Part shown: positions 1 through 6,148 of the stretch, piece by piece | Layout of the letters: every line of letters starts with the position of its first letter | How positions within the stretch are numbered: the stretch's first letter is position 1 | Source: a virus | Length of the DNA stretch: 46,366 nt | Reading direction: 5' to 3' (one strand) | IMG/VR virus record: IMGVR_UViG_3300035698_002170 | Coordinates: 1 to 46,366 of that record | The notes under the pieces: model-generated | What the model was told of the DNA's origin: nothing | Seen by the model: the letters and a program-made list of their open reading frames with translations, nothing else | Database searches by the model: none | Position numbers and translations under genes: made by a program

Positions 1-1
1 G

Positions 2-583
2 AACGGGGCGGACACGACCGTTACACATAACGCAGGCAATGCGCGTGCGTTGATAATTCTTTTCCATGAACTTGGTGGCTCCCGTCATATGTACCACCCA
101 AGCCTGACAAGCGGGAAGCTGGTCTATCTCGATGCGACAACGGTGGAGACGACTGACGCTGCTATCAAGAACGTGACCGCCAACGCCTTCGACATTGACA
201 CGGGCGAGGCCACCGATACGATCTGGTATCTCGTAATCCCAGAGACGGAAGGGTTCTTTGACCTGAGTGAATACGAGGGTAACGGTCTGGATGAAGGCCC
301 GTTTATCCATATGAACGGGAAGCCAAGCCTCTACAGCTCGAAGCGTATCTCCGGTTCGGCGGGCGGGCATTACACATGGAACGATCAGGCGGACCCGGAA
401 AACCAAGTCATCAACCAGAGCCAATTCAATGATCCTGCCGCAGAGACTAGCACGGCGAACAACATAGATTTCTTGGCCGCTGGCGTGAAGGTACGGGACG
501 CAACAGGCAACAATGTATCGGGCGCTCCATATTTGACTTGGGCGTTCCTATCCGAAGATTTCAAACACTCCAACGCAAGATAG
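2..583 (+). CDS. Tail fibre, C-terminal part (DUF7483-like), 5' end outside window
   Basis: The reading frame is open from base 2, so the gene starts before the window; 193 residues are visible. The pattern is that of the C-terminal DUF7483 domain of marine phage fibres: an opening HNxGNARALI stretch, a Y-x-G-N-G-x-x-x-G-P-F-I motif near the middle, a DFLAAGVKVR stretch, and an ending AFLSEDFKHSNAR resembling the usual AFAENPFKYANAR. Such domains form distal, probably receptor-binding, fibre parts. The N-terminal half of a fibre gene lies at the other end of the window (from 45385), so this is likely the same gene cut by the window boundary. The DUF4376 gene follows directly. Confidence 0.75.
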   Translation, partial: NGADTTVTHNAGNARALIILFHELGGSRHMYHPSLTSGKLVYLDATTVETTDAAIKNVTANAFDIDTGEATDTIWYLVIPETEGFFDLSEYEGNGLDEGPFIHMNGKPSLYSSKRISGSAGGHYTWNDQADPENQVINQSQFNDPAAETSTANNIDFLAAGVKVRDATGNNVSGAPYLTWAFLSEDFKHSNAR

Positions 584-594
584 GGAAACAGACG

Positions 595-1236
595 ATGAAA
601 TTTTGCAAGCTGACAGAGACATCGCCGGGAGTTTTCGCGCTGCCTGTTGCGCGCATATTCAGCCAAGGCGGTTGGATGAAGGAGTATGTCGGTAGTCAGC
701 GCGTTGTCGCCATGCCCGCCGATTGGCAGAACGCTAATGGCTACCGGGCGTTCTTTGATGCCCCGCCCAACGATCCCAATTGGAGTGCCGGTGGCTCTCT
801 AGACACCGATAGTGGCAGCGCGGTCGATCGCAGCTACCCCAGCCCGCTGCTGAAGGACGACGCCATCTTGCTCGCCGCTCAACTCGAGAAGCTGGCGGCT
901 CACAGGTGGGCAGTCGAGGTTGCCGGTGTCATGTTTAATGGCCTGCTGGTGCCGTCCGGACGCGGGGATCGTACCGCGCTCAAGCACGCGATTGATGGGT
1001 TTGATATGGTTGCTTCCGGCACCCCGCCCACCGTGCCATTCAAGGTGTCCAACGGCGCATTCGCCCGCATAGACAAGCCCACCCTTGAAGGGGCGTGGAC
1101 CATGGTTCTGATGTATGTTCAGAACTGCTACACTGTCGAGGAGATGCACACCACTGCGCTTCAGGCGCTCACCGGGGAGGCCATTATCACTTACGACATC
1201 TACAATAGTTGGCCCGAGCTAGTGGGTGCAGCGTGA
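595..1236 (+). CDS. DUF4376-like tail-associated protein
   Basis: 213 residues. The C-terminal half (about residues 95-200) has the DUF4376 layout: a helical stretch with R..AVEVAG, a GLLVPSGRGDRTAL segment, and TVPFKVSNGAFARID before a final helix. DUF4376 proteins usually follow tail-fibre genes and are thought to be fibre assembly or accessory factors. The start at 595 is 11 bases after the fibre stop, with AGGGA just upstream; the frame is open further upstream inside the fibre gene, but that extension only overlaps fibre coding sequence. The domain call is by pattern; the exact role is inference. Confidence 0.65.
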   Translation: MKFCKLTETSPGVFALPVARIFSQGGWMKEYVGSQRVVAMPADWQNANGYRAFFDAPPNDPNWSAGGSLDTDSGSAVDRSYPSPLLKDDAILLAAQLEKLAAHRWAVEVAGVMFNGLLVPSGRGDRTALKHAIDGFDMVASGTPPTVPFKVSNGAFARIDKPTLEGAWTMVLMYVQNCYTVEEMHTTALQALTGEAIITYDIYNSWPELVGAA

Positions 1237-1646
1237 GGAAATTTGGCGGCTGGTGGTTGAACCAATGTGCTACCCGTCCGGTGGATCTAATCAGTGGCTG
1301 GGTGGCGTTCTTCTGGGCACTAGACCTTCTCCCCGATCCAGCGCCTGTCGCCCGCGTGCATCAATATATGGAGCAGCTCTTACCTCTATGGGCGTACGGC
1401 GCCGTGGCGTTGCTGGTCTTTACATCCTACTGGTTGTCAAACTCTTTGAGCTTCGTCACAGTCGGGGACTGGAAGCGGCACCATGCTCATATGTTTGCGT
1501 GCGGGTTCTGGTCGTTTGTTTTTGTCTCGTTCTTCTCGTCGGGCGGATCGTTGACCGGGCAAGGAACTTATTTTGTTCTTGCTGTCGCGACCGGCATCCA
1601 CTCCTTAGTTCTATATACTGGTGAACCACATGACTGGCTGGATTGA
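1233..1646 (+). CDS. Membrane protein with about four TM segments, unknown
   Basis: 137 residues from a GTG start at 1233 that overlaps the preceding stop (GTGA). An upstream TTG at 1209 is possible but would lie deep in the previous gene. Hydrophobic stretches lie near residues 18-38, 52-78, 88-108 and 113-132, suggesting a four-helix inner-membrane protein. Position between fibre genes and the holin suggests a part in lysis or envelope modification, but no family is recognised. Confidence 0.6.
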   Translation: MRKFGGWWLNQCATRPVDLISGWVAFFWALDLLPDPAPVARVHQYMEQLLPLWAYGAVALLVFTSYWLSNSLSFVTVGDWKRHHAHMFACGFWSFVFVSFFSSGGSLTGQGTYFVLAVATGIHSLVLYTGEPHDWLD

Positions 1647-1932
1647 GGAGAATATATCAGGGCCGATTGCGGCGGCACTGGTTACCGGCGTTGCGGTCCC
1701 ACTTGTCCTAGCGATGTACCGTCGTCGTCGAACGATTGGCGAGGTGCGGGACAGCTTGTCATCGAGCGAGGCTAAGTTCCGCGCCGACCTCATCCTACGC
1801 ATGAACACCCTGACCGAGCGGTGCGACCGCTTGCAGAGAGACAACCTTGAATGCGAGCGCCGTAATAACGAGCTGCAGGCTGAAATGACCGCACTACGGA
1901 TCGACCTCCGCTCGCTGAAAACGGGCGATTGA
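1630..1932 (+). CDS. Small protein with one TM helix and a coiled coil (lysis accessory candidate)
   Basis: 100 residues from ATG 1630 (a GTG at 1621 is the alternative), overlapping the preceding gene. A hydrophobic segment (about residues 10-30) is followed by four arginines, then a charged heptad-rich helix to the end (about 50-95). This resembles the build of an i-spanin, but acidic residues before the helix and arginines after it predict N-out/C-in, putting the coiled coil in the cytoplasm, unlike Rz. It could instead be a holin partner. The gene sits directly before the holin. Confidence 0.55.
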   Translation: MTGWIEENISGPIAAALVTGVAVPLVLAMYRRRRTIGEVRDSLSSSEAKFRADLILRMNTLTERCDRLQRDNLECERRNNELQAEMTALRIDLRSLKTGD

Positions 1933-1968
1933 GCTAGACCCCCACACTTCAGAATGAGGAGATAGACG

Positions 1969-2367
1969 ATGTTCACCACTATTATGAAAGTCCTCGGTGG
2001 CGACAAAATCATCGAGAAGGGCCTCGAGCTTATTGACGATGCTTGGGAAACTGATACCGAGATCCGCGAGAGCAAGACCAAGGCCAAGATCGACCTGATG
2101 AAGGCCTATGCGCCGTTCAAGATCGCGCAGCGGTATCTTGCCCTGCTGTTCTCGTTCACCTTCATCTTCAGTTTCTTTCTGGTGCTCGGGTGCGTGCTCT
2201 CTGGGTACGGAAACGTCGCAGACATCTACGATGTGCTGAAGGCGTTCTACATCGGGGAGATCATGCTCTCGATCGTCATCTTCTACTTCGGCGGCGGGCT
2301 GACCGAGAGCGTAGGCAGATCACTTATCAAGCGAAAACAAAAAGACAACGGAGACGCCGAGGGGTAG
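1969..2367 (+). CDS. Putative holin (GTA 3TM holin-like)
   Basis: 132 residues. The N-terminal half is amphipathic and charged (GGDKIIEKGLELIDDAWETD, then TKAKIDLMKAY) and is followed by two strong TM segments near residues 57-79 and 88-110 and a basic, charged tail. This is the build of the 3TM holin family first described for gene-transfer-agent release. Holins oligomerise in the inner membrane and set the time of lysis. A strong GAGGAG ribosome site lies 8 bases before the ATG. It is the last gene before the convergent terminator, so it closes the late transcript. No endolysin gene is recognised beside it. Confidence 0.65.
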   Translation: MFTTIMKVLGGDKIIEKGLELIDDAWETDTEIRESKTKAKIDLMKAYAPFKIAQRYLALLFSFTFIFSFFLVLGCVLSGYGNVADIYDVLKAFYIGEIMLSIVIFYFGGGLTESVGRSLIKRKQKDNGDAEG

Positions 2368-2461
2368 GGGCGCCTACCACTTCAGGGATCCGCCGTCCGG
2401 TCGGCGGTTGGGGGGGGCGCTATCTCCGACTTGTCGGCGCCTCACCCGCTTCTAAAGTAAT

Positions 2462-2493
2462 AAAAAACCCGGCGAGATCCTCGCCGGGTTTTT
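2462..2493. terminator. Bidirectional intrinsic terminator between convergent operons
   Basis: A perfect 9-bp stem (CCCGGCGAG / CTCGCCGGG, loop ATC), extended by A/T pairs and flanked by A-run and T-run, so it terminates in both directions. It stops the late + strand transcript after the holin and the leftward early transcript ending at 2499. The rest of 2368-2498 holds no gene that I can see. Confidence 0.85.
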
Positions 2494-2498
2494 CGTGT

Positions 2499-2687
2499 TT
2501 ACAGGCTACGCCATTTCTGCCGTCGCCGCTTGATGTACTTCCGTACGCTCTCGGCCTCCTCCTCGGGCACGGTGAACGAGATCTTCTTAAACCCGGAACT
2601 CCGTGATCGCTCGAGGTGCTGCGCCTGCCTCTTGGCGTGCTGCTTGGCCTTCTCGCGCTCTTCACGCTCTGCTTTGGTCAGTCCCAT
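2499..2687 (-). CDS. Small highly charged protein, unknown
   Basis: 62 residues, mostly helical and very basic (TKAEREEREKAK, then VRKYIKRRRQK at the end). The start at 2687 is fixed by the leader GAGGAGACTAGCT directly before ATG, the same leader as the next gene upstream. The frame is open far upstream, but that part reads antisense to spacers and is not credible. Last gene of the leftward transcript. Size and charge suggest nucleic-acid binding; this is inference. Confidence 0.6.
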   Translation of the reverse strand: MGLTKAEREEREKAKQHAKRQAQHLERSRSSGFKKISFTVPEEEAESVRKYIKRRRQKWRSL

Positions 2688-2700
2688 AGCTAGTCTCCTC
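2684..2700 (-). repeat. Repeated RBS/start cassette, copy 1
   Basis: GAGGAGACTAGCTATGG at the start of the 2499-2687 gene. The GGAGACTAGCTATGG core recurs at 2873-2887. Confidence 0.7.
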
Positions 2701-2875
2701 TCAGGTAAGTGTGCAGTTCTTTTTCGGTCTTGTCCGCTGTATCCCGGAGGAACTGCAGTTCCCCGAGAACCCGGTGCAGGCCACCAAGCCCGGACGTCTC
2801 GCTTTCGATCTGTAGCAGATCCTCGTCTTGCAGGGTAGCGTGCCCGTGCGACATGTGGTTCAGATCTCTCGCCAT
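2690..2875 (-). CDS. Small acidic helical protein, unknown
   Basis: 61 residues, histidine-rich near the N-terminus (NHMSHGHATL) and helical afterwards. Start 2875 has AAGGAGACTAGCT directly before ATG. It lies 2 bases before the start of the last gene of the operon. No family recognised. Confidence 0.55.
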   Translation of the reverse strand: MARDLNHMSHGHATLQDEDLLQIESETSGLGGLHRVLGELQFLRDTADKTEKELHTYLRGD

Positions 2876-2887
2876 AGCTAGTCTCCT
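2873..2887 (-). repeat. Repeated RBS/start cassette, copy 2
   Basis: GGAGACTAGCTATGG at the start of the 2690-2875 gene; same as copy 1. Confidence 0.7.
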
Positions 2888-2902
2888 TTGGTTGTGGTGG
2901 GG

Positions 2903-2922
2903 CAGTCTGGTTTCTCCTATTC
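2903..2922 (-). repeat. Degenerate copy of the AGGAGAAACC gene-junction cassette
   Basis: Reads ATAGGAGAAACCAGACTG on the - strand, matching the junction cassettes at 3121-3141 and 3315-3334, but with CTG where they have a start codon. It overlaps the stop of the 2917-3123 gene. Looks like the junction of a gene since lost. Confidence 0.5.
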
Positions 2923-3123
2923 GAGCGCGGCGCGCGCGGCTTCCCTTGCTTCAAATTCTTCACCATCATCTAGGTTGTTGAGCATCTGGTCCCAGTGGAA
3001 GCAAAGAGTTTTCAGCGCCGCCTCTAGCTGTTCGATGCGGCGATCTTTCGCGCAGATGTCAGCGTGCAGACGTGAGTTATGAGCCAGCGTCTCCTTCAAT
3101 TCGGCTACTTTATTACGGCTCAT
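2917..3123 (-). CDS. Small coiled-coil protein, unknown
   Basis: 68 residues (MSRNKVAEL start), almost wholly helical with heptad-like spacing in the middle (DRRIEQLEAALKTL). The start at 3123 overlaps the stop of the next gene upstream (ATGA) and is preceded by AGGAGAAACC. The segment RRIEQLEA resembles DRIEQLEADK in the 3310-3567 product, hinting that the two genes are related by duplication. Confidence 0.55.
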   Translation of the reverse strand: MSRNKVAELKETLAHNSRLHADICAKDRRIEQLEAALKTLCFHWDQMLNNLDDGEEFEAREAARAALE

Positions 3124-3317
3124 TCTGGTTTCTCCTGTTCCACCTGCAACTTTAGAGCCACAAGATATTGCAGCATGTCGGCGCATTCCTCAATTGCGTG
3201 CTGAATTAATTCGGCCTCAGTCGGGCGGGTATTGTCTAGCGTTCCGCCGTATTTGCGAATGCCTTTGGCGTCCTGCTTGTCAAGGATACGGCTTATTTCG
3301 TCACGTACTTCACCCAT
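3120..3317 (-). CDS. MazG-like small protein (NTP pyrophosphohydrolase fold)
   Basis: 65 residues. The sequence KYGGTLDNTRPTEAELIQHA, then EECADMLQYL, follows a small phage family with the all-alpha MazG-type NTP pyrophosphohydrolase fold: KYG-TL, then a helix with E..QHA.EE..D, where E and D would bind Mg2+. Usual MazG domains are larger, so this would be a minimal, possibly dimeric, version. Start 3317 follows AGGAGAAACC. The C-terminus EQEKPE is written by the ribosome binding site of the next gene. Catalytic activity is inference. Confidence 0.5.
   Translation of the reverse strand: MGEVRDEISRILDKQDAKGIRKYGGTLDNTRPTEAELIQHAIEECADMLQYLVALKLQVEQEKPE
3121..3141 (-). repeat. Gene-junction cassette AGGAGAAACC, copy 1
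   Basis: GAACAGGAGAAACC is at once the EQEKP-coding end of the 3120-3317 gene and the ribosome binding site of the 2917-3123 gene. Confidence 0.75.
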
Positions 3318-3567
3318 TAGGTTTCTCCTGTTCCAGTGCTTCTGCCCCTGTCGGTCCGTCGATAATTTCTATCAGTTCATCTTTCTTGGACCGTATTAGA
3401 GTGAGACGATTGTGGACGTTGTCCCACTCATAGCTACAAACTAATAGCTTTCGCTCAAGCTCCACTTTATCCGCCTCTAGCTGTTCGATGCGGTCGCTTA
3501 GTTCAAGTACCTTTGCGTCGAGCCAATCAACATCTGTGATGCCTGTGGTGCGATGTGTATCAGGCAT
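3310..3567 (-). CDS. Coiled-coil protein, unknown
   Basis: 85 residues starting MPDTHRTTG at 3567, where the start overlaps the previous stop by one base (TGATG). Residues 15-45 form a heptad-rich helix (VLELSDRIEQLEADK). The C-terminus (EQEKPNG) is written by the ribosome binding site of the next gene. No family recognised. Confidence 0.55.
   Translation of the reverse strand: MPDTHRTTGITDVDWLDAKVLELSDRIEQLEADKVELERKLLVCSYEWDNVHNRLTLIRSKKDELIEIIDGPTGAEALEQEKPNG
3315..3334 (-). repeat. Gene-junction cassette AGGAGAAACC, copy 2
   Basis: Codes for EQEKP at the end of the 3310-3567 gene and serves as ribosome binding site for the 3120-3317 gene. Confidence 0.75.
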
Positions 3568-4091
3568 CACCGTTTTCCCCGGGTTGTCGTGGTCCGATAA
3601 AAGGCGTACATCAGCGCAATCCAAAGCCCCGCAGCCAGTATCCACGCTCCGCCCGGTGCGGGCACGGCGGTGACACCTTGAGCGATCCAGTATGTACCGC
3701 TGTCACCCGGCTGTGATGTCCAACCGCCCGCCGTGTCGAATAGGAACCGGGTTGCACCCAGCCATGCGAACGAGTTTACAGTGACGAAACTCAAGAAGCC
3801 GCTGTCGATGGTGAAATACGCGCCGCCGAATGACGTGTTTATCAATTTCAGCGGGCCAGTGTTATCGGACCAGAGATTGACGCCAATATCCGTATTGCTG
3901 GCGGCGGCTGACGGGCCGACGATCAGCGACTGTTCAATAGATATCGCGCCGCTGTAGAGCGGGATCGGATCGCCGTCGCGGGTCATGTTGAATATGCCGG
4001 TGATGGGTGCCGCGTTGGCCGGTGCGATGTTCACCAGCGCCCAGAGTGCCAGTGCGGCAAGCGCCATCAGGGGTATGTCAATTATCTTCAT
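3567..4091 (-). CDS. Exported protein with PEP-CTERM-like sorting tail
   Basis: 174 residues. It starts with a typical signal peptide (MKIIDIP, hydrophobic core, ANA-AP as likely cleavage site near residue 28). The middle is beta-rich and Ser/Thr/Gly-rich without cysteines. The C-terminus has the three-part PEP-CTERM build: a VPAPGGAW motif (about 142-149), a hydrophobic helix (about 150-166) and a short basic end RTTTTRGKR. In bacteria such tails, especially VPLPA/VPxP types of Rhodobacterales, are handled by exosortases for display on the cell surface. In the early operon, the protein may alter the infected cell's surface; that role is inference. It overlaps both neighbours by 1-4 bases. 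Confidence 0.6.
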   Translation of the reverse strand: MKIIDIPLMALAALALWALVNIAPANAAPITGIFNMTRDGDPIPLYSGAISIEQSLIVGPSAAASNTDIGVNLWSDNTGPLKLINTSFGGAYFTIDSGFLSFVTVNSFAWLGATRFLFDTAGGWTSQPGDSGTYWIAQGVTAVPAPGGAWILAAGLWIALMYAFYRTTTTRGKR

Positions 4092-4480
4092 GGCGTTTCC
4101 TTTCCGTCTGTGGTGCGGACAGTACGAATAACAGGGTTCTCCGCCCGGTAAAAATTCGGCTGTAAATTATGTTCGGTCGCCCATCCGTCCAGGGTGTCAG
4201 CTACCCGATTTTGTAGGTCTTTCCCCGCTTCGGTGGAAACATTACCCAGCCAATTCGAGGAATGTTCACCTACAAAATCACATGCATGGTCCCTAAGTTG
4301 ATCGATAATATGGGAGTGATGCAGGGCAAATGTTTTCATTGTGCACCCATCAACCGCCGCGATATAGACCGTATCGCCCGGCTGTAAATCGTGGTCATCT
4401 ATAGCCACTTGGAACGCCATGTCTGGATCCTCCTCGCGACCTTCATAATCTTCCCCATTAATTGAATAACAATATTCCAT
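4088..4480 (-). CDS. Hypothetical phage protein, 130 residues
   Basis: Starts MEYCYSINGEDYEG at 4480 with AAAGGGAT before the ATG. Beta-rich at the N-terminus (DTVYIAAVDGC), then a helical domain with H-rich and W-rich segments (SNWLGNVS, LDGWATEHNLQPNFY). The last part resembles a widespread small phage protein of unknown function ending in a helix plus QPxFY. Four-base overlap (ATGA) with the exported-protein gene, so translation is probably coupled. Local sequence is less GC-rich than most of the block, by eye. Confidence 0.55.
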   Translation of the reverse strand: MEYCYSINGEDYEGREEDPDMAFQVAIDDHDLQPGDTVYIAAVDGCTMKTFALHHSHIIDQLRDHACDFVGEHSSNWLGNVSTEAGKDLQNRVADTLDGWATEHNLQPNFYRAENPVIRTVRTTDGKETP

Positions 4481-4483
4481 CGT

Positions 4484-4807
4484 CTATCCCTTTCCGCCCG
4501 TAGGCTGGTCATCAATCTCAGGGTTCTCGTCGAGCAGCCGGTTGGGTAACCGATGCACGTCATCAGTGAGTTCACTGCCGTGATCCGCCAGCACCTCCAC
4601 GGTGCGGTCTACAAGATACCCGATGACGGGGTTTGTGGCGCCGGTCTCCTGAGCGGCCCTCCGCTCCCGGATCTCGGTAGCCGTGATAGGGACGGTACCA
4701 CCAAAGCCCCCACCGAAGGCCACATCAGGGACAGAGAGGCGCGCCGTAGGTGCCACCGGCTCGCCATGGGCGACCGTCGACCGTGGCCTGCCTCTACGCG
4801 GAGCCAT
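4484..4807 (-). CDS. Small protein with AT-hook-like N-terminus, unknown
   Basis: 107 residues. The N-terminus MAPRRGRPRST carries an RGRP core as in AT-hook DNA-binding motifs; the rest includes VIGYLVDRTVEVL and an acidic C-terminal part. Start 4807 is chosen because ATG overlaps the upstream stop as TGATG; a GTG at 4810 is less likely. The VIGYL string also occurs in the adjacent upstream product, a hint of common descent or coincidence. DNA binding is inference from one short motif. Confidence 0.5.
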   Translation of the reverse strand: MAPRRGRPRSTVAHGEPVAPTARLSVPDVAFGGGFGGTVPITATEIRERRAAQETGATNPVIGYLVDRTVEVLADHGSELTDDVHRLPNRLLDENPEIDDQPTGGKG

Positions 4808-5103
4808 CACTGGCCCTCCTTCAGCATACCTGCGGAGCGCAAGACCTCCATAGCGCCCCGCGCGGTGGCAGAACCCCCCGTGTCAAAGTACTCCGCCATT
4901 AAACGCTCCGCGTGTGTAACCTCGGTCAGGTCATGCCGATGACGTAGCTCGGTGTTGAATTTACCCTCACGCGTCCACACCATAGGGCATACGGCGTCCC
5001 CGAGGTAGCCTATGACCGGGTACGGATCCCGGCCTTCGGTGCTGGTAATCACAACTATTTTTCCGTCACGGTTTTTGTAGATCCTGTTCGTGAAGATATG
5101 CAT
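4807..5103 (-). CDS. Hypothetical protein, 98 residues
   Basis: Starts MHIFTNRIYKNRDGK at 5103 after AAGGAGCCTGAG; an upstream in-frame ATG lies within the previous gene and has no good ribosome site. The N-terminal half is a small beta fold (KIVVITSTEG, YPVIGYLG), the C-terminal half helical. No family recognised. One-base overlap with the next gene. Confidence 0.55.
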   Translation of the reverse strand: MHIFTNRIYKNRDGKIVVITSTEGRDPYPVIGYLGDAVCPMVWTREGKFNTELRHRHDLTEVTHAERLMAEYFDTGGSATARGAMEVLRSAGMLKEGQ

Positions 5104-5104
5104 C

Positions 5105-5542
5105 TCAGGCTCCTTTCTTTGCACACTCGGGGCCGATGCCGCTCGAGATGCTTTCGGGGTGGGTCAGGACGCGGTTGCAGCGGCAGCAGCGGCCCTCGTG
5201 GGCGATCGAGAGGCCCTCGGGGATGCTTCCCCGGTTGAGGTGCGCCCACGCCCAGCTGAAGGCTTTGAAGCTGGCTGCGTCGGGCTTACCTTTACGACCG
5301 GCGATCAGGCAGCTCTGGCCGTCTGCCTTGATGTGGCCGATGAAGGTGAACGCCTGCCAGTCGGTGTTGTCGGTGCCGCTCAGGACGTTGACGAAGAAAG
5401 GCGAGGCTGTGCCGTCGTCATCCTTCTGGGAGACCTTGAAGGTGAAGTGCGCGCCGGTCTTCTCCGACTGCATCGTGAAGAGGGCCTTGCCCCCGGTGAT
5501 GAAGCGGATGGCGTCTACTGCGGTCTCAAATGAATTTTCCAT
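5105..5542 (-). CDS. DUF6011-like zinc-knuckle protein
   Basis: 145 residues. The C-terminus CCRCNRVLTHPESI then SGIGPECAKK matches the DUF6011 pattern (CxxCxRxLtxPxS..GiGPxCa), a small zinc-binding module frequent in phage and mobile-element proteins. The N-terminal 110 residues are mostly beta (FTMQSEKTGAHFTFKV, FFVNVLSG, WQAFTFIG) and may bind a ligand or nucleic acid. Function is unknown. Start 5542 is 1 base after the stop of the next gene upstream, and GGAGTTCTGAG precedes it. Confidence 0.65.
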   Translation of the reverse strand: MENSFETAVDAIRFITGGKALFTMQSEKTGAHFTFKVSQKDDDGTASPFFVNVLSGTDNTDWQAFTFIGHIKADGQSCLIAGRKGKPDAASFKAFSWAWAHLNRGSIPEGLSIAHEGRCCRCNRVLTHPESISSGIGPECAKKGA

Positions 5543-5543
5543 C

Positions 5544-5735
5544 TCAGAACTCCTTCACGATTACGAGGTTGCGGTCGGTGGCGCAGATCATGTCGTCCAC
5601 GCTGTGCGTGAAGCGGATCCGCAGCTCACCTTCGCCGGGGCCGTGGCCTACTTCACTGACGCGGCCAGAGGCTTCGCGACCGGCGATCTGCATACCGGGC
5701 CAGATCTGGTGGGCTTTGAGGGTCTTGGTCTCCAT
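5544..5735 (-). CDS. Small beta protein, unknown
   Basis: 63 residues starting METKTLKAHQIWPG at 5735, with GCAGGAGAGAGACC before ATG. Predicted all-beta, SH3-like in size. First gene after promoter P1 (5767-5794). Confidence 0.5.
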   Translation of the reverse strand: METKTLKAHQIWPGMQIAGREASGRVSEVGHGPGEGELRIRFTHSVDDMICATDRNLVIVKEF

Positions 5736-5766
5736 GGTCTCTCTCCTGCGGGTTGCTGTACACATA

Positions 5767-5794
5767 GATATAGTGTGTCAGCAGCTGATGTCAA
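5767..5794 (-). promoter_or_regulatory. Leftward promoter P1 with embedded palindrome
   Basis: Minus strand: -35 TTGACA (5794-5789), 16-base spacer, -10 TATATC (5772-5767). The spacer holds TCAGCTGCTGA (5788-5778), an inverted repeat TCAGC-N-GCTGA. The -35 box overlaps the stop of the preceding gene. It should start transcription about 25 bases before the 5735 start codon. Same architecture as P4-P6. Confidence 0.75.
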
Positions 5795-6126
5795 GGGGAC
5801 GTATACAGGAGGCTGCGCCAGCGCGTCACGGATCGCATGTGGTTATGGGGTGACGTCGGTATGACAGTGTCGATCTCCTCGATCCACCCGATCGATTTTA
5901 GAGACTTAGGCCCGGAGACCCAGACGTTGTGGTGCAGGCCGTCAGGCAGGCGGATCTGTGAGAGGTCGCATGCCCGTTTAAACAGGTCGCCGGTCACGTC
6001 AGGTTGGCTCAGGAGGAGCGCCTCCGACACAGCGAGGTATTGCGCCACGAAAGCAGGGGACGCCTCCATAGCGCGCGCCCAGCAGCGTTCTCCCAGCAGC
6101 ATCGCGTTGTCCATACGTTCGCTCAT
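5791..6126 (-). CDS. Putative winged-helix protein, unknown
   Basis: 111 residues, ATG 6126 after AAGGAGATTGAGCG. The core LPDGLHHNVWVSG then GWIEEI, TVIPTSPHNH and TRWRS follows a pattern seen in small phage and mobile-element proteins (P-HHN-W-G, G-I, P, H, W-S) that look like winged helices. DNA binding is inferred. It directly follows the DNA polymerase gene in the same transcript. Confidence 0.5.
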   Translation of the reverse strand: MSERMDNAMLLGERCWARAMEASPAFVAQYLAVSEALLLSQPDVTGDLFKRACDLSQIRLPDGLHHNVWVSGPKSLKSIGWIEEIDTVIPTSPHNHMRSVTRWRSLLYTSP

Positions 6127-6148
6127 CGCTCAATCTCCTTGTTGGGGT

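Noticed and set aside
2688-2969. N-terminal extension of the 2499-2687 gene
   Set aside because: The open frame upstream runs across another gene and a junction repeat; the repeated leader GAGGAGACTAGCT fixes the start at 2687.
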